Source: an uncultured Bacteroidota bacterium
Lineage (GTDB): Bacteria > Bacteroidota > Bacteroidia > Chitinophagales > Chitinophagaceae
Length of the DNA stretch: 64,000 nt
Reading direction: 5' to 3'
Assembly (NCBI GenBank): GCA_903906365.1
Contig: CAIVKC010000060.1
Span: 1-64,000, forward strand
Positions 35,997 through 45,165 of the stretch are shown here, piece after piece (position 1 is the stretch's first letter; the number at the start of each line of letters is the position of its first letter). The notes beneath the pieces are model-generated. The model made no database searches. It saw nothing but the letters and a program-made list of their open reading frames with translations, and was not told the DNA's origin. The position numbers and the translations under genes are program-made.

Positions 35997-37472
35997 ATGT
36001 TCGCAACCCTGCTCTCCCACCAATGGAAATCATTCTGGCGTTCAGCTACGGCCGGCAAAGGCCTGGTTGTCCAGATATTCATGGGTTTTCTGGCACTATA
36101 CCTGCTGGGAGTCGCGCTGGGACTGGGCTTCATGCTCAGGACCCTGCTTTCCAAATCCTTCCCGGGAAAGGATCCCACAGCCGTCCTGACCGGCTTTTTG
36201 CTTTATTATTACCTCTTCGATATGCTCATGCGGTTCCTGTTGCAGGAACTGCCCACCCTTTCCATACAGCCTTACCTGATACTGCCCGTCGGACGCCCTA
36301 CCCTGATCAGGTTCCTCAATATCCGTTCGCTGTTCCAGTTTTTCAACCTGCTGCCCCTGCTGCTGTTTGTGCCCTTTGCCCTAACGGCCACAAGGGCCGC
36401 CTACGGACCGGCAGCCTCCGGCAGCCTGGTAGCGAGCCTGGTTGGTTTGACCCTGTTCAATCATTTCTTGATTTTATACATCAAGCGCAAGATGATTGTC
36501 AACGGTTGGTGGATGGCGGGCTTCCTGCTGGTGCTGGCAGTCCTGGGTTTAAGTGATTATTTCGGCCTGTTCTCGCTGAGCGTCCTGTCGTCCCGCCTGT
36601 TTATGGGCATACTGGCCCACCCCTGGTCCTGGGTCCTGACCGCGCTGATGGCCGGATGGGCTTTTTACAACAATTATGTCTTTTTGTATAAGAACCTGTT
36701 TTTGGAGGACATCGGAATAAAGAGCAGGCGCCGGCAGGGAGCCGATTATGCCTTCCTGGACCGTTTCGGCACCATCGGGGAGATGATCTCCCTGGATGTT
36801 AAGCTTATCCTGCGCAATAAAAGGCCGCGATCCCTGGTAATGCTTTCGGTGGCCTTTCTGATGTACGGGTTCATTTTTTACAAGCCCGAGTCCCTGGCAC
36901 ATGGCGAATGGGGGCTGATGCTCATGGGGGGCTTTATCATTACCGGTATTTTCATCAGTAATTACGGCCAGTTCCTGTTTGCCTGGCAGAGCAGTCATTT
37001 TGACGGCATGATGAGCGCCAACCTCCAGGTGCGGACCTATATCAAAAGCAAGTTCCTGCTGCTGACCGCCGTATCCTCCATCCTGTTCCTGCTTTCCTCT
37101 TTCTACGGGCTGCTGAACTGGAAACTGCTGCTGGTCCAACTGGCGGCCTATCTGTATAATATCGGCGTCAATACCGTTATCGTGGCCTATTTCGGCACAC
37201 GCAACTATAAGGCCATCGACATAGGGCGCGGAGCCACTTTCAATTACCAGGGCCTGGGGGCTGCCCAGTGGATCTATTCCCTGGTGGTACTGGTCATACC
37301 CCTGGTCATTTACCTGCCCTTTTCGCTGCTGATCGGCAAATGGGCCGGCATCCTGGCCATTGGCATCGCAGGTGGCATCAGCCTGCTGCTGCAGGATTTC
37401 TGGACCGGGCTTATTACCCGGGAATTCTTAAAACGTAAATACCTGCTGCTGCAGGGCTTCCGGGAAAAATAA
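35997..37472 (+). CDS. DUF5687 family ABC transporter permease
   Basis: 491 residues with about eleven hydrophobic segments and a long cytoplasmic loop near residues 235-270 (KSRRRQGADYAFLDRFGTIG, EMISLDVKLILRNKRPRS). This pattern, and the adjacent ATPase gene, fit DUF5687 proteins of Bacteroidota, which act as ABC exporter permeases; substrates are unknown. The N-terminus (MFATLLSHQWKSFWRSATAG) is typical. Five bases separate it from the ATPase gene. Confidence 0.85.
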   Translation: MFATLLSHQWKSFWRSATAGKGLVVQIFMGFLALYLLGVALGLGFMLRTLLSKSFPGKDPTAVLTGFLLYYYLFDMLMRFLLQELPTLSIQPYLILPVGRPTLIRFLNIRSLFQFFNLLPLLLFVPFALTATRAAYGPAASGSLVASLVGLTLFNHFLILYIKRKMIVNGWWMAGFLLVLAVLGLSDYFGLFSLSVLSSRLFMGILAHPWSWVLTALMAGWAFYNNYVFLYKNLFLEDIGIKSRRRQGADYAFLDRFGTIGEMISLDVKLILRNKRPRSLVMLSVAFLMYGFIFYKPESLAHGEWGLMLMGGFIITGIFISNYGQFLFAWQSSHFDGMMSANLQVRTYIKSKFLLLTAVSSILFLLSSFYGLLNWKLLLVQLAAYLYNIGVNTVIVAYFGTRNYKAIDIGRGATFNYQGLGAAQWIYSLVVLVIPLVIYLPFSLLIGKWAGILAIGIAGGISLLLQDFWTGLITREFLKRKYLLLQGFREK

Positions 37473-37477
37473 ACATT

Positions 37478-38173
37478 ATGATTACAGTAAACAACATTGG
37501 CAAAGCCTATGGCGGAGAGTTGGTGGTGGACATCGAAGCCCTCGATATCCAGCCCGGGGAAACAGTCGGACTCGTCGGCAATAACGGGGCCGGCAAAACG
37601 ACTTTTTTCCGGCTGCTGCTGGACCTGATCCGTGCAGACCGCGGCGAGATCCTTTCGGGGGGGCGCAATGTGGCCGGCTCCGAGGAATGGAAGCGTTACA
37701 CGGCAGCCTACCTGGATGAGGGCTTTCTCATCGGTTACCTGACACCGGAAGAATATTTTTATTTCGTGGGAAAACTCAATAACCGATCCAGGGCGGATGT
37801 CGATGAGTTCCTGCAGACCTTTGCCCCCTTTTTTGACGGGGCCGTACTCAAGAGCGGCAAATACATCCGGGACCTCTCCAAGGGCAACCAGTTCAAGGTG
37901 GGCATCGCAGCCTGCCTGCTGCAGGATACCCAGGTGCTGATCCTGGATGAACCCTTTGCCAATCTGGACCCCACCACCCAGATGCGCCTGATCGGCATGC
38001 TCCGCGACATCCAGACCCAGCGCAGGATGGTGGTTCTCATCAGCAGCCACGATCTTAACCATATAACCGGGGTTTGTTCGCGCATCCTGCTCATGGAGAA
38101 GGGCAAACTGATCAAAGACCTTCGCACCAATTCGGAGACCCTCCATGAACTGGAAGCCTATTTCAAAGTATGA
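37478..38173 (+). CDS. ABC transporter ATP-binding protein
   Basis: 231 residues. Walker A GLVGNNGAGKTTFFRLLLDL at residues 28-47, signature LSKGNQFKVGIAACLL (LSKGN replaces canonical LSGGQ, common in this subfamily), Walker B VLILDEPFANLDPTT, and switch His in LISSHDLNHI. It powers the DUF5687 permease encoded just upstream; transport direction is probably export by similarity to CcmA/NatA-like ATPases. Confidence 0.93.
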   Translation: MITVNNIGKAYGGELVVDIEALDIQPGETVGLVGNNGAGKTTFFRLLLDLIRADRGEILSGGRNVAGSEEWKRYTAAYLDEGFLIGYLTPEEYFYFVGKLNNRSRADVDEFLQTFAPFFDGAVLKSGKYIRDLSKGNQFKVGIAACLLQDTQVLILDEPFANLDPTTQMRLIGMLRDIQTQRRMVVLISSHDLNHITGVCSRILLMEKGKLIKDLRTNSETLHELEAYFKV

Positions 38174-38276
38174 ATCGGGCACCGGTCCTCGCGTGGAAAT
38201 TAACAGAATAATTTAGGCGGGGCTACCTGAGCTGGCCCCATAAATAGTAATTTGCAGTCTTAACTGACTAAAGTCT

Positions 38277-38990
38277 ATGACAGAATTTCGCCCCCGGGGA
38301 TTTCAGTCCATCCCACCGGTGATCAAAAATCTCATCATCGCCAATGTCCTGGTCTGGTTCGCACAGATTACCTTCGGTAATTCCTCGGCTTTTTCCATGG
38401 AGGATATCTTTGCCCTGCACGATATTCATTCCCCCCTGTTCAGACCCCACCAGCTGGTCACCCACCTGTTCCTGCATGATCCCTCCAATTTCCTGCATCT
38501 GTTTTTCAATATGTTTGCCCTGTGGATGTTCGGCTCCATTCTGGAAAACCTATGGGGCCCTAAGCGGTTTTTGATTTTTTATGTACTGAGCGGCCTGGGC
38601 TCTGCTGCCCTGCACCTGTCGATCATCTATTACCAGAATGCCCATATTATTGAAGCCTTCAATTCATGGGACCCGGATACCCAGCTGCGCAATATCGACG
38701 CATTGCATGGGCGGATCAATGAAGCCACCCTGGGAGCATCGGGCGCTGTTTTCGGCTGCCTGGCGGCCTTTGGTTACCTTTTCCCCAATACAGAAATGCT
38801 GATCCTTCCCATTCCTTTTCCCATCAAGGCCAAATGGCTGGTGCTGGGGTATGCGGGCATGGAGCTCTACCTGGGTATAAAGAATTCGGCCGGCGACAAT
38901 GTGGCCCACTGGGCTCACCTGGGCGGGGCGGTAGTAGGCCTGCTGCTGGTCATTTACTGGAACAGGAACAACCGCCGGCAATTTTATTAA
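38277..38990 (+). CDS. Rhomboid intramembrane serine protease
   Basis: 237 residues with six or so membrane segments. The rhomboid landmarks are intact: HLFFNMFALWMFGSILE (HxxxN), the nucleophile Ser in GASGAVFGCLAAFG near residue 152, and the catalytic His in HWAHLGGAVVGLLL. Cleaves membrane substrates within the bilayer; targets unknown. Followed after 99 bases by a degenerate paralogue. Confidence 0.93.
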   Translation: MTEFRPRGFQSIPPVIKNLIIANVLVWFAQITFGNSSAFSMEDIFALHDIHSPLFRPHQLVTHLFLHDPSNFLHLFFNMFALWMFGSILENLWGPKRFLIFYVLSGLGSAALHLSIIYYQNAHIIEAFNSWDPDTQLRNIDALHGRINEATLGASGAVFGCLAAFGYLFPNTEMLILPIPFPIKAKWLVLGYAGMELYLGIKNSAGDNVAHWAHLGGAVVGLLLVIYWNRNNRRQFY

Positions 38991-39089
38991 ACTCTTTGCG
39001 GTCGGAAATGTTACCTGAAGGGACCCTTTTGGGGAGAAGGACTGCTTTGAAGCATCCATTTTTGTATTTTCACATTAATTTATAACCTT

Positions 39090-40016
39090 ATGCGTGTGAT
39101 GGAAGACACTTACCGCAAACAAATGGGACTGGGCCAGGATGGCAACGCGCTGGTCAAGCTGCTGGTAATCAATTTGATACTATTTGTGGTGCTTAAATTT
39201 GTCTACGTCATTTTCCTGACCACCCCCCTGGACCTGAACGCATATTACAGGAATATATTCAGCTGGTTTGTGCTCCCTGCCGACCTCAACCGGCTGTCGG
39301 GGCGTCCCTGGACCCTATTGACTTTTATGTTCGTTGACTCCGAGCTGTCGCGCTTCCTCGCCAATATGGTCTGGCTTTATGGATTCGGCTATATCATGCA
39401 GGATATGACGGGCAACAGCAAGATTGTTCCGGTATATATTTATGGCGGGCTCTGCGGCGCCTGCCTGTATGTACTGGCCTATTACCTGTTCCCTAAGCTG
39501 CAGGTTCAGATTCCCTATGCCACCCTGGCCGGAGCCAGTTCCTCGGTAGTGGCCGTGGCGATTGCCACCACCACCGTAGCCCCTGATTACCGGATCTTTC
39601 CGATGATCAACGGCGGCATCCCCCTGTGGATACTAACCATCATATTTGTGTTATTGAATTTTTACAGCATCCATTACGGCGATGCGGGCATGTATTTTGC
39701 CAATATTGCCGGTGCGGGACTGGGTTTTACGTTCATCTACCAGATGAAAAGGGGCAGGGACTGGAGCCTTTGGATGAACCGGTTTTTTGACTGGTGCAAT
39801 GACCTGTTCGACCCCCGTAAAAACAAACCCGCCCGGTCCCCCAAAGACGAGTTTTATTACAAGGTATCCGGCACCCAGCCCTATAAGAAGATACCCAACA
39901 TCACCCAGAAACGCATCGATGACATCCTGGATAAGATCAACCAGCAGGGTTACCGATTTCTCACCGATGAAGAAAAAGAGATTCTGAAACGCGCTGCGGA
40001 CAAAGAAGATTTGTAA
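39090..40016 (+). CDS. Rhomboid-like protein lacking the catalytic His (probable pseudoprotease)
   Basis: 308 residues with the rhomboid membrane layout (FLANMVWLYGFGYIMQDMTG, IYGGLCGACLYVLAYYLF, TLAGASSSVVAVAIATTTVA). The GxSx motif is present as GASSS, but HxxxN reads RFLANM and the segment that should carry the catalytic His reads YFANIAGAGLGF. So two key His positions are replaced and proteolysis is unlikely. A cytoplasmic C-terminal tail of about 75 residues (from about 230, ending in QRIDDILDKINQQGYRFLTD-type helices) is shared with Bacteroidota rhomboid relatives. Follows the active paralogue; an iRhom-like partner role is inference. Confidence 0.85.
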   Translation: MRVMEDTYRKQMGLGQDGNALVKLLVINLILFVVLKFVYVIFLTTPLDLNAYYRNIFSWFVLPADLNRLSGRPWTLLTFMFVDSELSRFLANMVWLYGFGYIMQDMTGNSKIVPVYIYGGLCGACLYVLAYYLFPKLQVQIPYATLAGASSSVVAVAIATTTVAPDYRIFPMINGGIPLWILTIIFVLLNFYSIHYGDAGMYFANIAGAGLGFTFIYQMKRGRDWSLWMNRFFDWCNDLFDPRKNKPARSPKDEFYYKVSGTQPYKKIPNITQKRIDDILDKINQQGYRFLTDEEKEILKRAADKEDL

Positions 40017-40029
40017 CTTCCCTTCATTC

Positions 40030-41172
40030 ATGGCAATGCTCCGAACATTTACCAGGCGGGTGGTCATCGCCTCCCATATCGCCGTGGTGATCCTTTTCCT
40101 GCTGGCCTGTGCCAATGGCTGGCTGCGTCCCGACCATTGGTGGGTGGTATCCCTGCTGGGCCTTTTTTTTCCGGCCCTGCTGGCGGCCGTGATTTTCTTT
40201 CTTGTGTTCTGGCTGCTGTACCGACGCCGCTGGGCACTGCTTTCCCTGGCAGCCCTTCTGGCCGGCTGGCAGAATATCCATGCCTTCCTTGCCTTTCACC
40301 CCGGGGCCGCCTTCCAGGCTTCCAAGCCGCCCCATAGCCTGCGGGTACTGACCTGGAATGTCCGCAGGTGGGATGAATTTTCCGGCAAAAAAAAGGACAA
40401 CGGACTGCACCGCAGCAAAATGATGCAGGTGATCGCCGAACAAAACGCCGATGTCCTGTGCTTCCAGGAATTCTTCGAGTCCCATAACCCGAAGGAATAT
40501 GCGCGCAATATCCCCTACATCCAGGAGCAGTTGCATTATCCCTATTATTATTTCTCCCAGGATTACCACCGCTATGACTGGATGTATGAAACCGGCGTCA
40601 TCATTTTCTCAAAATACCCGATCACGGGGACCCTGCGCGTCAAATACAGCGGCACCGACAGTGTCCGGGCCACCGAAAGCCTGATTGCCGCTGACATCAA
40701 TGTCTCCGGTCAGCGGGTGCGCGTATTCACCACCCACCTGCAGTCCGTGCTTTTTCACAGCAGGGATTTCCGCAATATTGAGATCATCCGCAATGTGGAT
40801 GACAGTGTGCTGCAGGCCTCCCGGTCGATTGTAAAAAAACTGCGCCGCGCCTATGGCTTCCGCAGTGCCCAGGCCGACCTGGTCCGCAGCCAGCTTGACC
40901 AGAGCCCCTACCCGGTGGTGATCTGCGGGGATTTCAATGATATTCCCAACTCCTATACCTACTTTCACATCCGCTCCGGGCGGCAGGATGCCTTCCTTGC
41001 CAGGGGTTTTGGCATCGGAAGGACCTATAAGGACCTTTCGCCCACCCTTCGGATTGACTATATCCTGGCTGATCCCTCCCTGGAGGTACTGCAGTGCAGG
41101 CGGCTGGTCACCCCCTTTTCCGACCACCATCCGGTGATAGCGGACCTCCGGCTTGGGGAGCAGGGACAGTAA
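40030..41172 (+). CDS. Membrane-anchored endonuclease/exonuclease/phosphatase family protein
   Basis: 380 residues. Three N-terminal hydrophobic segments (residues about 10-100) lead into an EEP catalytic domain. Its motifs are LRVLTWNVRRWDEF (Asn of motif I), VLCFQEFFE (metal-binding Glu), TGVIIFSKYPI, TTHLQSV, ICGDFNDIPNS (Asp/Asn), RIDYILADPS and the closing SDHHPVIADL with Asp and catalytic His. All metal and catalytic residues are present. Substrate could be DNA, phosphoinositide-like lipid or another phosphodiester. Starts 14 bases after the rhomboid-like gene. Confidence 0.9.
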   Translation: MAMLRTFTRRVVIASHIAVVILFLLACANGWLRPDHWWVVSLLGLFFPALLAAVIFFLVFWLLYRRRWALLSLAALLAGWQNIHAFLAFHPGAAFQASKPPHSLRVLTWNVRRWDEFSGKKKDNGLHRSKMMQVIAEQNADVLCFQEFFESHNPKEYARNIPYIQEQLHYPYYYFSQDYHRYDWMYETGVIIFSKYPITGTLRVKYSGTDSVRATESLIAADINVSGQRVRVFTTHLQSVLFHSRDFRNIEIIRNVDDSVLQASRSIVKKLRRAYGFRSAQADLVRSQLDQSPYPVVICGDFNDIPNSYTYFHIRSGRQDAFLARGFGIGRTYKDLSPTLRIDYILADPSLEVLQCRRLVTPFSDHHPVIADLRLGEQGQ

Positions 41173-41180
41173 TTTTTAAC

Positions 41181-41188
41181 TATCTTTG
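41181..41188 (+). promoter_or_regulatory. -7 promoter element of the cysS transcript
   Basis: TATCTTTG, an exact TAnnTTTG match; transcription is predicted to start at about 41193, the first base of the leader peptide. No clear -33 element. Confidence 0.6.
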
Positions 41189-41192
41189 AGCC

Positions 41193-41243
41193 ATGAAATC
41201 CTTCCGCTATTTTTGTCTTTACAGTTGTTGCCGGTCCATATAG
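41193..41243 (+). CDS. Cysteine-rich leader peptide of cysS
   Basis: A 16-codon frame encodes MKSFRYFCLYSCCRSI and stops at TAG (41241-41243). Three of 16 codons are Cys (residues 8, 12 and 13, with an adjacent Cys-Cys pair), far above the usual 1 percent. It lies between the promoter and the gene for cysteinyl-tRNA synthetase, and its last codons enter the 5' arm of a terminator-like hairpin. This matches the design of amino-acid-sensing leader peptides such as those of trp and his operons: a ribosome short of Cys-tRNA would stall at these codons and alter the hairpin. The role is inferred; the peptide itself likely has no function. It is not an extension of cysS, which is in another frame from 41297/41336. 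Confidence 0.75.
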   Translation: MKSFRYFCLYSCCRSI

Positions 41244-41263
41244 GCGCTGAACGCCTATTTTTG
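41240..41263 (+). terminator. Attenuator-type hairpin in the cysS leader
   Basis: Stem ATAGGCG/CGCCTAT (41240-41246 with 41252-41258), loop ctgaa, followed by TTTTG. It sits inside the cysS leader, not after a gene, and its 5' arm contains the leader peptide stop codon. A near-copy of the 3' arm and T-tract occurs in the peptide region (41205-41217), which could compete for the 5' arm. Confidence 0.75.
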
Positions 41264-41335
41264 TCCCGGGTAAATCCCGGAGCATTTGTAAGCGGCATGA
41301 CCATATCAAAGATTCCATTACCACAAAACCATTCC

Positions 41336-42826
41336 ATGACTTCCTTAAAAGTCCATAATTCATATACCCGTCAAAAAGAGTTGTTTACCCCCATCACCCC
41401 CGGACATGTGGGGATGTATGTGTGCGGCCCTACCGTTTCGGGGGAAAGCCATTTGGGTCATGCCAGGCCCTTTATCACCTTCGATGTGATCTACCGCTAC
41501 CTGCGCTATAAGGGCTATAAAGTGAGGTATGTCAGAAATATTACCGATGCCGGCCATTTTGAAGAAGAGGGGCGCCAGGCCGAGGACAAGATCTCCAAAA
41601 AGGCGGTCATCGAAAAACTGGAGCCCATGGAGCTGGTGCAGAAATACACCAACCTGTTTCACTGGGCCATGAATAGATTCAACAACCTGGAGCCCAGCAT
41701 AGAACCGACGGCCACCGGTCATATCGTGGAACAGATCGATATGATTGAAAAGATCCTTTCAGCCGGCTATGGCTATGTGGTCAACGGATCGGTCTATTTT
41801 GATGTGAAAAAATATGCCGCCGCCTATCCCTATGGCAAACTGAGCGGCCGAAAGATTGAGGACCTGCTGGAGACCACCCGGGACCTGGACGGCCAGGATG
41901 AGAAGATCAATAAGCAGGATTTCGCGTTGTGGAAGGCGGCACCGCCCGAACATATCATGCGGTGGAACAGCCCCTGGGGAGAGGGATTTCCCGGATGGCA
42001 TATCGAATGCTCTGCCATGAGCACCAAGTACCTGGGGGAGCAGTTTGATATCCATGGCGGGGGAATGGACCTGATGTTTCCCCACCACGAAAGTGAGATT
42101 GCCCAGAGCACCATCTGCAACCATCATACCCCTGCCAGGTACTGGCTGCACAACAACATGATTACCGTCAACGGCAAGAAAATGGGAAAGAGCTATGGCA
42201 ACCAGATCATGCTGACCCAGATGTTCAGCGGGGAGCACCCCCTGCTTAGCCAGGCCTTTTCCCCCATGACCATTCGTTTTTTCATCCTGCAGACCCATTA
42301 CCGCAGTACCCTTGATTTTGGCAATGAGGCCCTGCAGGCAGCCGAAAAGGGGCTAAAAAGGCTTTGGGATGCCTATGGGGAACTCCGGCAGCTGGATTTT
42401 GATCCTTCAAAAAACAGGAACCTGGAACTGGAAAACACCTTTTATACCGCATGCCGTGAACTGGACGAAAGCATGGACGATGATTTCAATACCGCCAAAG
42501 TGCTGGCAGGCCTGTTCACCCTGGTCAACCACATCAATTCCCTGAAAAGCGGTGTCCTGGAAAGGGATACGATGTCGGCGGAATGCTATGCCTTTGTGAA
42601 AAAGCAGTTCTCCGCCTACCTGGAAGATATCCTGGGCCTGCAGGATGAACATGCCGCCGAAAGGGGCAGACTCAACCAGGTACTGGACCTGCTTATCGAG
42701 ATCCGCCGGGAAGCCAAGGCAAAAAAAGATTATGCAACCTCGGATAAAATACGAAATCAGTTACAGCGTTTAGGCATTCTGATGAAGGATGAGAAAAACG
42801 GCCAGGTGAGCTATAGTTTTGAATGA
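41336..42826 (+). CDS. cysS: Cysteinyl-tRNA synthetase
   Basis: 496 residues from the ATG at 41336; an in-frame ATG at 41297 would add 13 residues and is less likely. Class I synthetase: HIGH box [15 protein letters not shown] box [11 protein letters not shown], zinc ligands Cys (MYVCGPTV), Cys (WHIECSAMS) and His/Glu ([11 protein letters not shown]). The C-terminal helical anticodon-binding domain ends in [20 protein letters not shown]. Charges tRNA-Cys in the cytoplasm. Its 145-base leader carries a Cys-codon leader peptide and a terminator-like hairpin, suggesting control by cysteine supply. Confidence 0.97.
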   Translation: MTSLKVHNSYTRQKELFTPITPGHVGMYVCGPTVSGESHLGHARPFITFDVIYRYLRYKGYKVRYVRNITDAGHFEEEGRQAEDKISKKAVIEKLEPMELVQKYTNLFHWAMNRFNNLEPSIEPTATGHIVEQIDMIEKILSAGYGYVVNGSVYFDVKKYAAAYPYGKLSGRKIEDLLETTRDLDGQDEKINKQDFALWKAAPPEHIMRWNSPWGEGFPGWHIECSAMSTKYLGEQFDIHGGGMDLMFPHHESEIAQSTICNHHTPARYWLHNNMITVNGKKMGKSYGNQIMLTQMFSGEHPLLSQAFSPMTIRFFILQTHYRSTLDFGNEALQAAEKGLKRLWDAYGELRQLDFDPSKNRNLELENTFYTACRELDESMDDDFNTAKVLAGLFTLVNHINSLKSGVLERDTMSAECYAFVKKQFSAYLEDILGLQDEHAAERGRLNQVLDLLIEIRREAKAKKDYATSDKIRNQLQRLGILMKDEKNGQVSYSFE

Positions 42827-42940
42827 GTCGGCAGGAGCAGGGGGCCGGCCGGGGGTGTTTTTTAGTGGCCGGGCAAACAACCCCGATGCCTGTTTGGCCG
42901 TAAAAGGACGGTACGGGTTCACATTTATTAATCAAGAGCT

Positions 42941-43957
42941 ATGCGCATGACCTCTTTGCACAAAACAAATACCTTACGCCATATCGGTTTACTGCTGGCC
43001 CTGTTATGGACCTCCTGCACCAAAACCACCAATACGATCCCGGTTGTTACCACCGCCAGTTCCATTGCGGCCATCGTCAAAAATGCCACCAACCTCACCC
43101 TGTTTGACAGCGCCCTTTCCAAAACCGGCCTGATAAAGACCCTCGACAGCGCGGGCCCCACTTCACCCTATACCCTGTTTGCCCCCCCGGATGCGGCTTT
43201 TGCCGCTTCAGGGATTACCGGTTTTACCATATACGGGGATTCGGTGCCTTATCTGACCCGGCTGGTTCGTTACCACCTCATTGCGGGGGAGACCTATACG
43301 GCAGCCAAAATAGCCTCCCTGCTGGCCGGACCCAACGCGCCCTATGCCGCCGCCAGCATCAACCCCTATACCGGCAGTTCCGACACCCTGTATTTTACGG
43401 TAAATGCCAGCGGGATATTCATCAACGGCAGCCTGATCACCCAGGCCGATGTAACCGGTAATAACGGGGTAATCCATGCCATCAGCAACGTGCTGGTACC
43501 GCCTTCGGCCAGTATCTACCAGACCCTGGCCACCGATTCCACCCTGGGTGCCGATTCCACGCTGACCTACCTGGTGGCTGCCATCCGGCAGGCCTCCAAA
43601 TCCACCCGGCTGGACTCGCTGCTCTCCGGCACTTCGGTCTTTACCCTGTTTGCCCCCACCAATTCGGCTTTCCGGCTGCCACCCTTCAATTTCACCTCCG
43701 CTGATACCATTGCTACCATCGCGCCGGATCAGCTGGCCATGCTGCTGCAGGCCCATATCGTGGCAGGAAGAAAATTCTCATCCGACTTCTACGGGCAGCT
43801 GCCCACCCTGCTAGCGGGAGATTCCATCCGCTTTTCCCCGACCTATGGCAATGTCCTGGTACAAAAAGGGGATACCACTTTTTCCACCGTCACGGGCTTT
43901 AATGTCATGGCCACCAACGGGGTGATCCATAAAATCAGCCAGGTCCTGCTTCCCTAA
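42941..43957 (+). CDS. Fasciclin-domain lipoprotein 1
   Basis: 338 residues; lipoprotein signal with lipobox LLWTSC (start 42941 or 42947). Two fasciclin (FAS1) domains, about 45-190 and 195-337. The FAS1 landmarks are YTLFAPPDAAFAASGI and YHLIAGETYTA with NGVIHAISNVLVPP in the first, and FTLFAPTNSAFRLPPF with NGVIHKISQVLLP in the second. Surface adhesion or polysaccharide-matrix binding is the family's usual role. First of three tandem paralogues; its first domain has longer loops (TGSSDTLYFTVNASG) than those of the others. Confidence 0.92.
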   Translation: MRMTSLHKTNTLRHIGLLLALLWTSCTKTTNTIPVVTTASSIAAIVKNATNLTLFDSALSKTGLIKTLDSAGPTSPYTLFAPPDAAFAASGITGFTIYGDSVPYLTRLVRYHLIAGETYTAAKIASLLAGPNAPYAAASINPYTGSSDTLYFTVNASGIFINGSLITQADVTGNNGVIHAISNVLVPPSASIYQTLATDSTLGADSTLTYLVAAIRQASKSTRLDSLLSGTSVFTLFAPTNSAFRLPPFNFTSADTIATIAPDQLAMLLQAHIVAGRKFSSDFYGQLPTLLAGDSIRFSPTYGNVLVQKGDTTFSTVTGFNVMATNGVIHKISQVLLP

Positions 43958-44129
43958 AGCGCCCCGGGGACGCCGGACTCCCGGTCCCTGGGCAAGGGGA
44001 CCCCGCTTCCCGATGATTCAGTCCGCAAAAACTACGTTTCATCCCTGCTAATGCCTTTTTGGGTAGGATGGCGGGGACAAGCTTCCTGATAGATTGTTGA
44101 TAGATCCATCACCAAAAACACAAACTATC

Positions 44130-45086
44130 ATGAAAAAGCTTTTCATCCTTTCTCCGATGAAGGCATGCTGCATTGCCATGCTGGCCCTGCTGGGCCTGAC
44201 CGGTTGCGAAAAATCAAATCACCACCGGGGTCCCCTCACCATTTACCAGACCATTGCCAATGACCAGCAGCTGGAATTTTTGACTGTAGCCATCAACAAA
44301 GCCGGGTTGAAGGAAACCCTCAATGGGGATGACAAAACCCAGTTTACGGTATTTGCCCCCACCAATGAAGCCTTCCAGGCTGCCGGCTTCAAGACTGTCC
44401 AGGATGTGGCCAATGCCCCGGCCGCTAGCCTGAAATCCATCCTGCTCTATCACGTGCTGAGCGGCAAAGTGGAAGCAGGTGACATTCCCCTGGCCTCCAA
44501 TACCCCCGTTAACACGGTAGCCGGAACCCCGATCTACGTCACCCGCACTAATGCAGGCAGCGTATTTATAAACGGGGTCAGCGTAATCCAGGCCAATATA
44601 GAATGTACCAACGGGGTAATCCACAAAATCAACCGCGTGCTGATTCCAGCCGTGGGTAATATTGTCCAGACCGCCCAGGGCAATGCCAACCTGAGCCTGC
44701 TGGTGGCAGCCGTGCTCCGTGCCAGCCAGGGCAGCACCAATGTCGCAGCTGTTCTCTCCGGCGCAGGTCCCTTTACCGTCTTTGCGCCGACCAACCAGGC
44801 CTTTATCAATGCCGGTTTTGCCGATGCTAATGCCATCAACGCGGCTGACCCCAATGTACTTACCTCCATACTGACCTACCATGTGATCGCGGGCAGGATA
44901 TTCTCTTCTGATTTAGCGGATGGCATCATGCCGGCCACCGTAAACGGAGAAACCGTTACCATCACCCTGGGCAGCGGGCCGCAGGTGAAAGGTAAGGGCA
45001 ATACCACCGCTTCCAATATCATTGCAACCGATATCGTGACTACCAACGGGGTAGTACACGTCATTGACCAGGTGCTTCTTCCCTAA
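44130..45086 (+). CDS. Fasciclin-domain lipoprotein 2
   Basis: 318 residues from the ATG at 44130, chosen because it opens the lipoprotein signal (MKKLFILSPMKACCIAMLAL, lipobox LTGC). Two FAS1 domains: FTVFAPTNEAFQAAGFKTVQ with NGVIHKINRVLIPAVGNIVQ, and FTVFAPTNQAFINAGFADAN with TNGVVHVIDQVLLP. Its second domain is very like that of fasciclin protein 3 (both have SILTYHV ... GRxFSSDL and ATxxNGVVHVIDQVLLP), showing recent duplication. Ends at a strong terminator, 45133-45165. Confidence 0.93.
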   Translation: MKKLFILSPMKACCIAMLALLGLTGCEKSNHHRGPLTIYQTIANDQQLEFLTVAINKAGLKETLNGDDKTQFTVFAPTNEAFQAAGFKTVQDVANAPAASLKSILLYHVLSGKVEAGDIPLASNTPVNTVAGTPIYVTRTNAGSVFINGVSVIQANIECTNGVIHKINRVLIPAVGNIVQTAQGNANLSLLVAAVLRASQGSTNVAAVLSGAGPFTVFAPTNQAFINAGFADANAINAADPNVLTSILTYHVIAGRIFSSDLADGIMPATVNGETVTITLGSGPQVKGKGNTTASNIIATDIVTTNGVVHVIDQVLLP

Positions 45087-45132
45087 CCGGGGCAGGGGCC
45101 CATCCGGATCCCTCTGTGTTACACTCTTTGTG

Positions 45133-45165
45133 AAAAACCGTCCGCCATTGCGGGCGGTTTTTTTT
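45133..45165 (+). terminator. Intrinsic terminator after fasciclin protein 2
   Basis: Stem AAAAACCGTCCGC paired with GCGGGCGGTTTTT (one T-G pair), loop catt, and a run of eight T. Strong rho-independent form. Confidence 0.88.

Noticed and set aside
41193-41336. T-box riboswitch before cysS
   Set aside because: No T-box bulge sequence (TGGNACCGCG-like) is present and a Cys-codon leader peptide explains the leader better.
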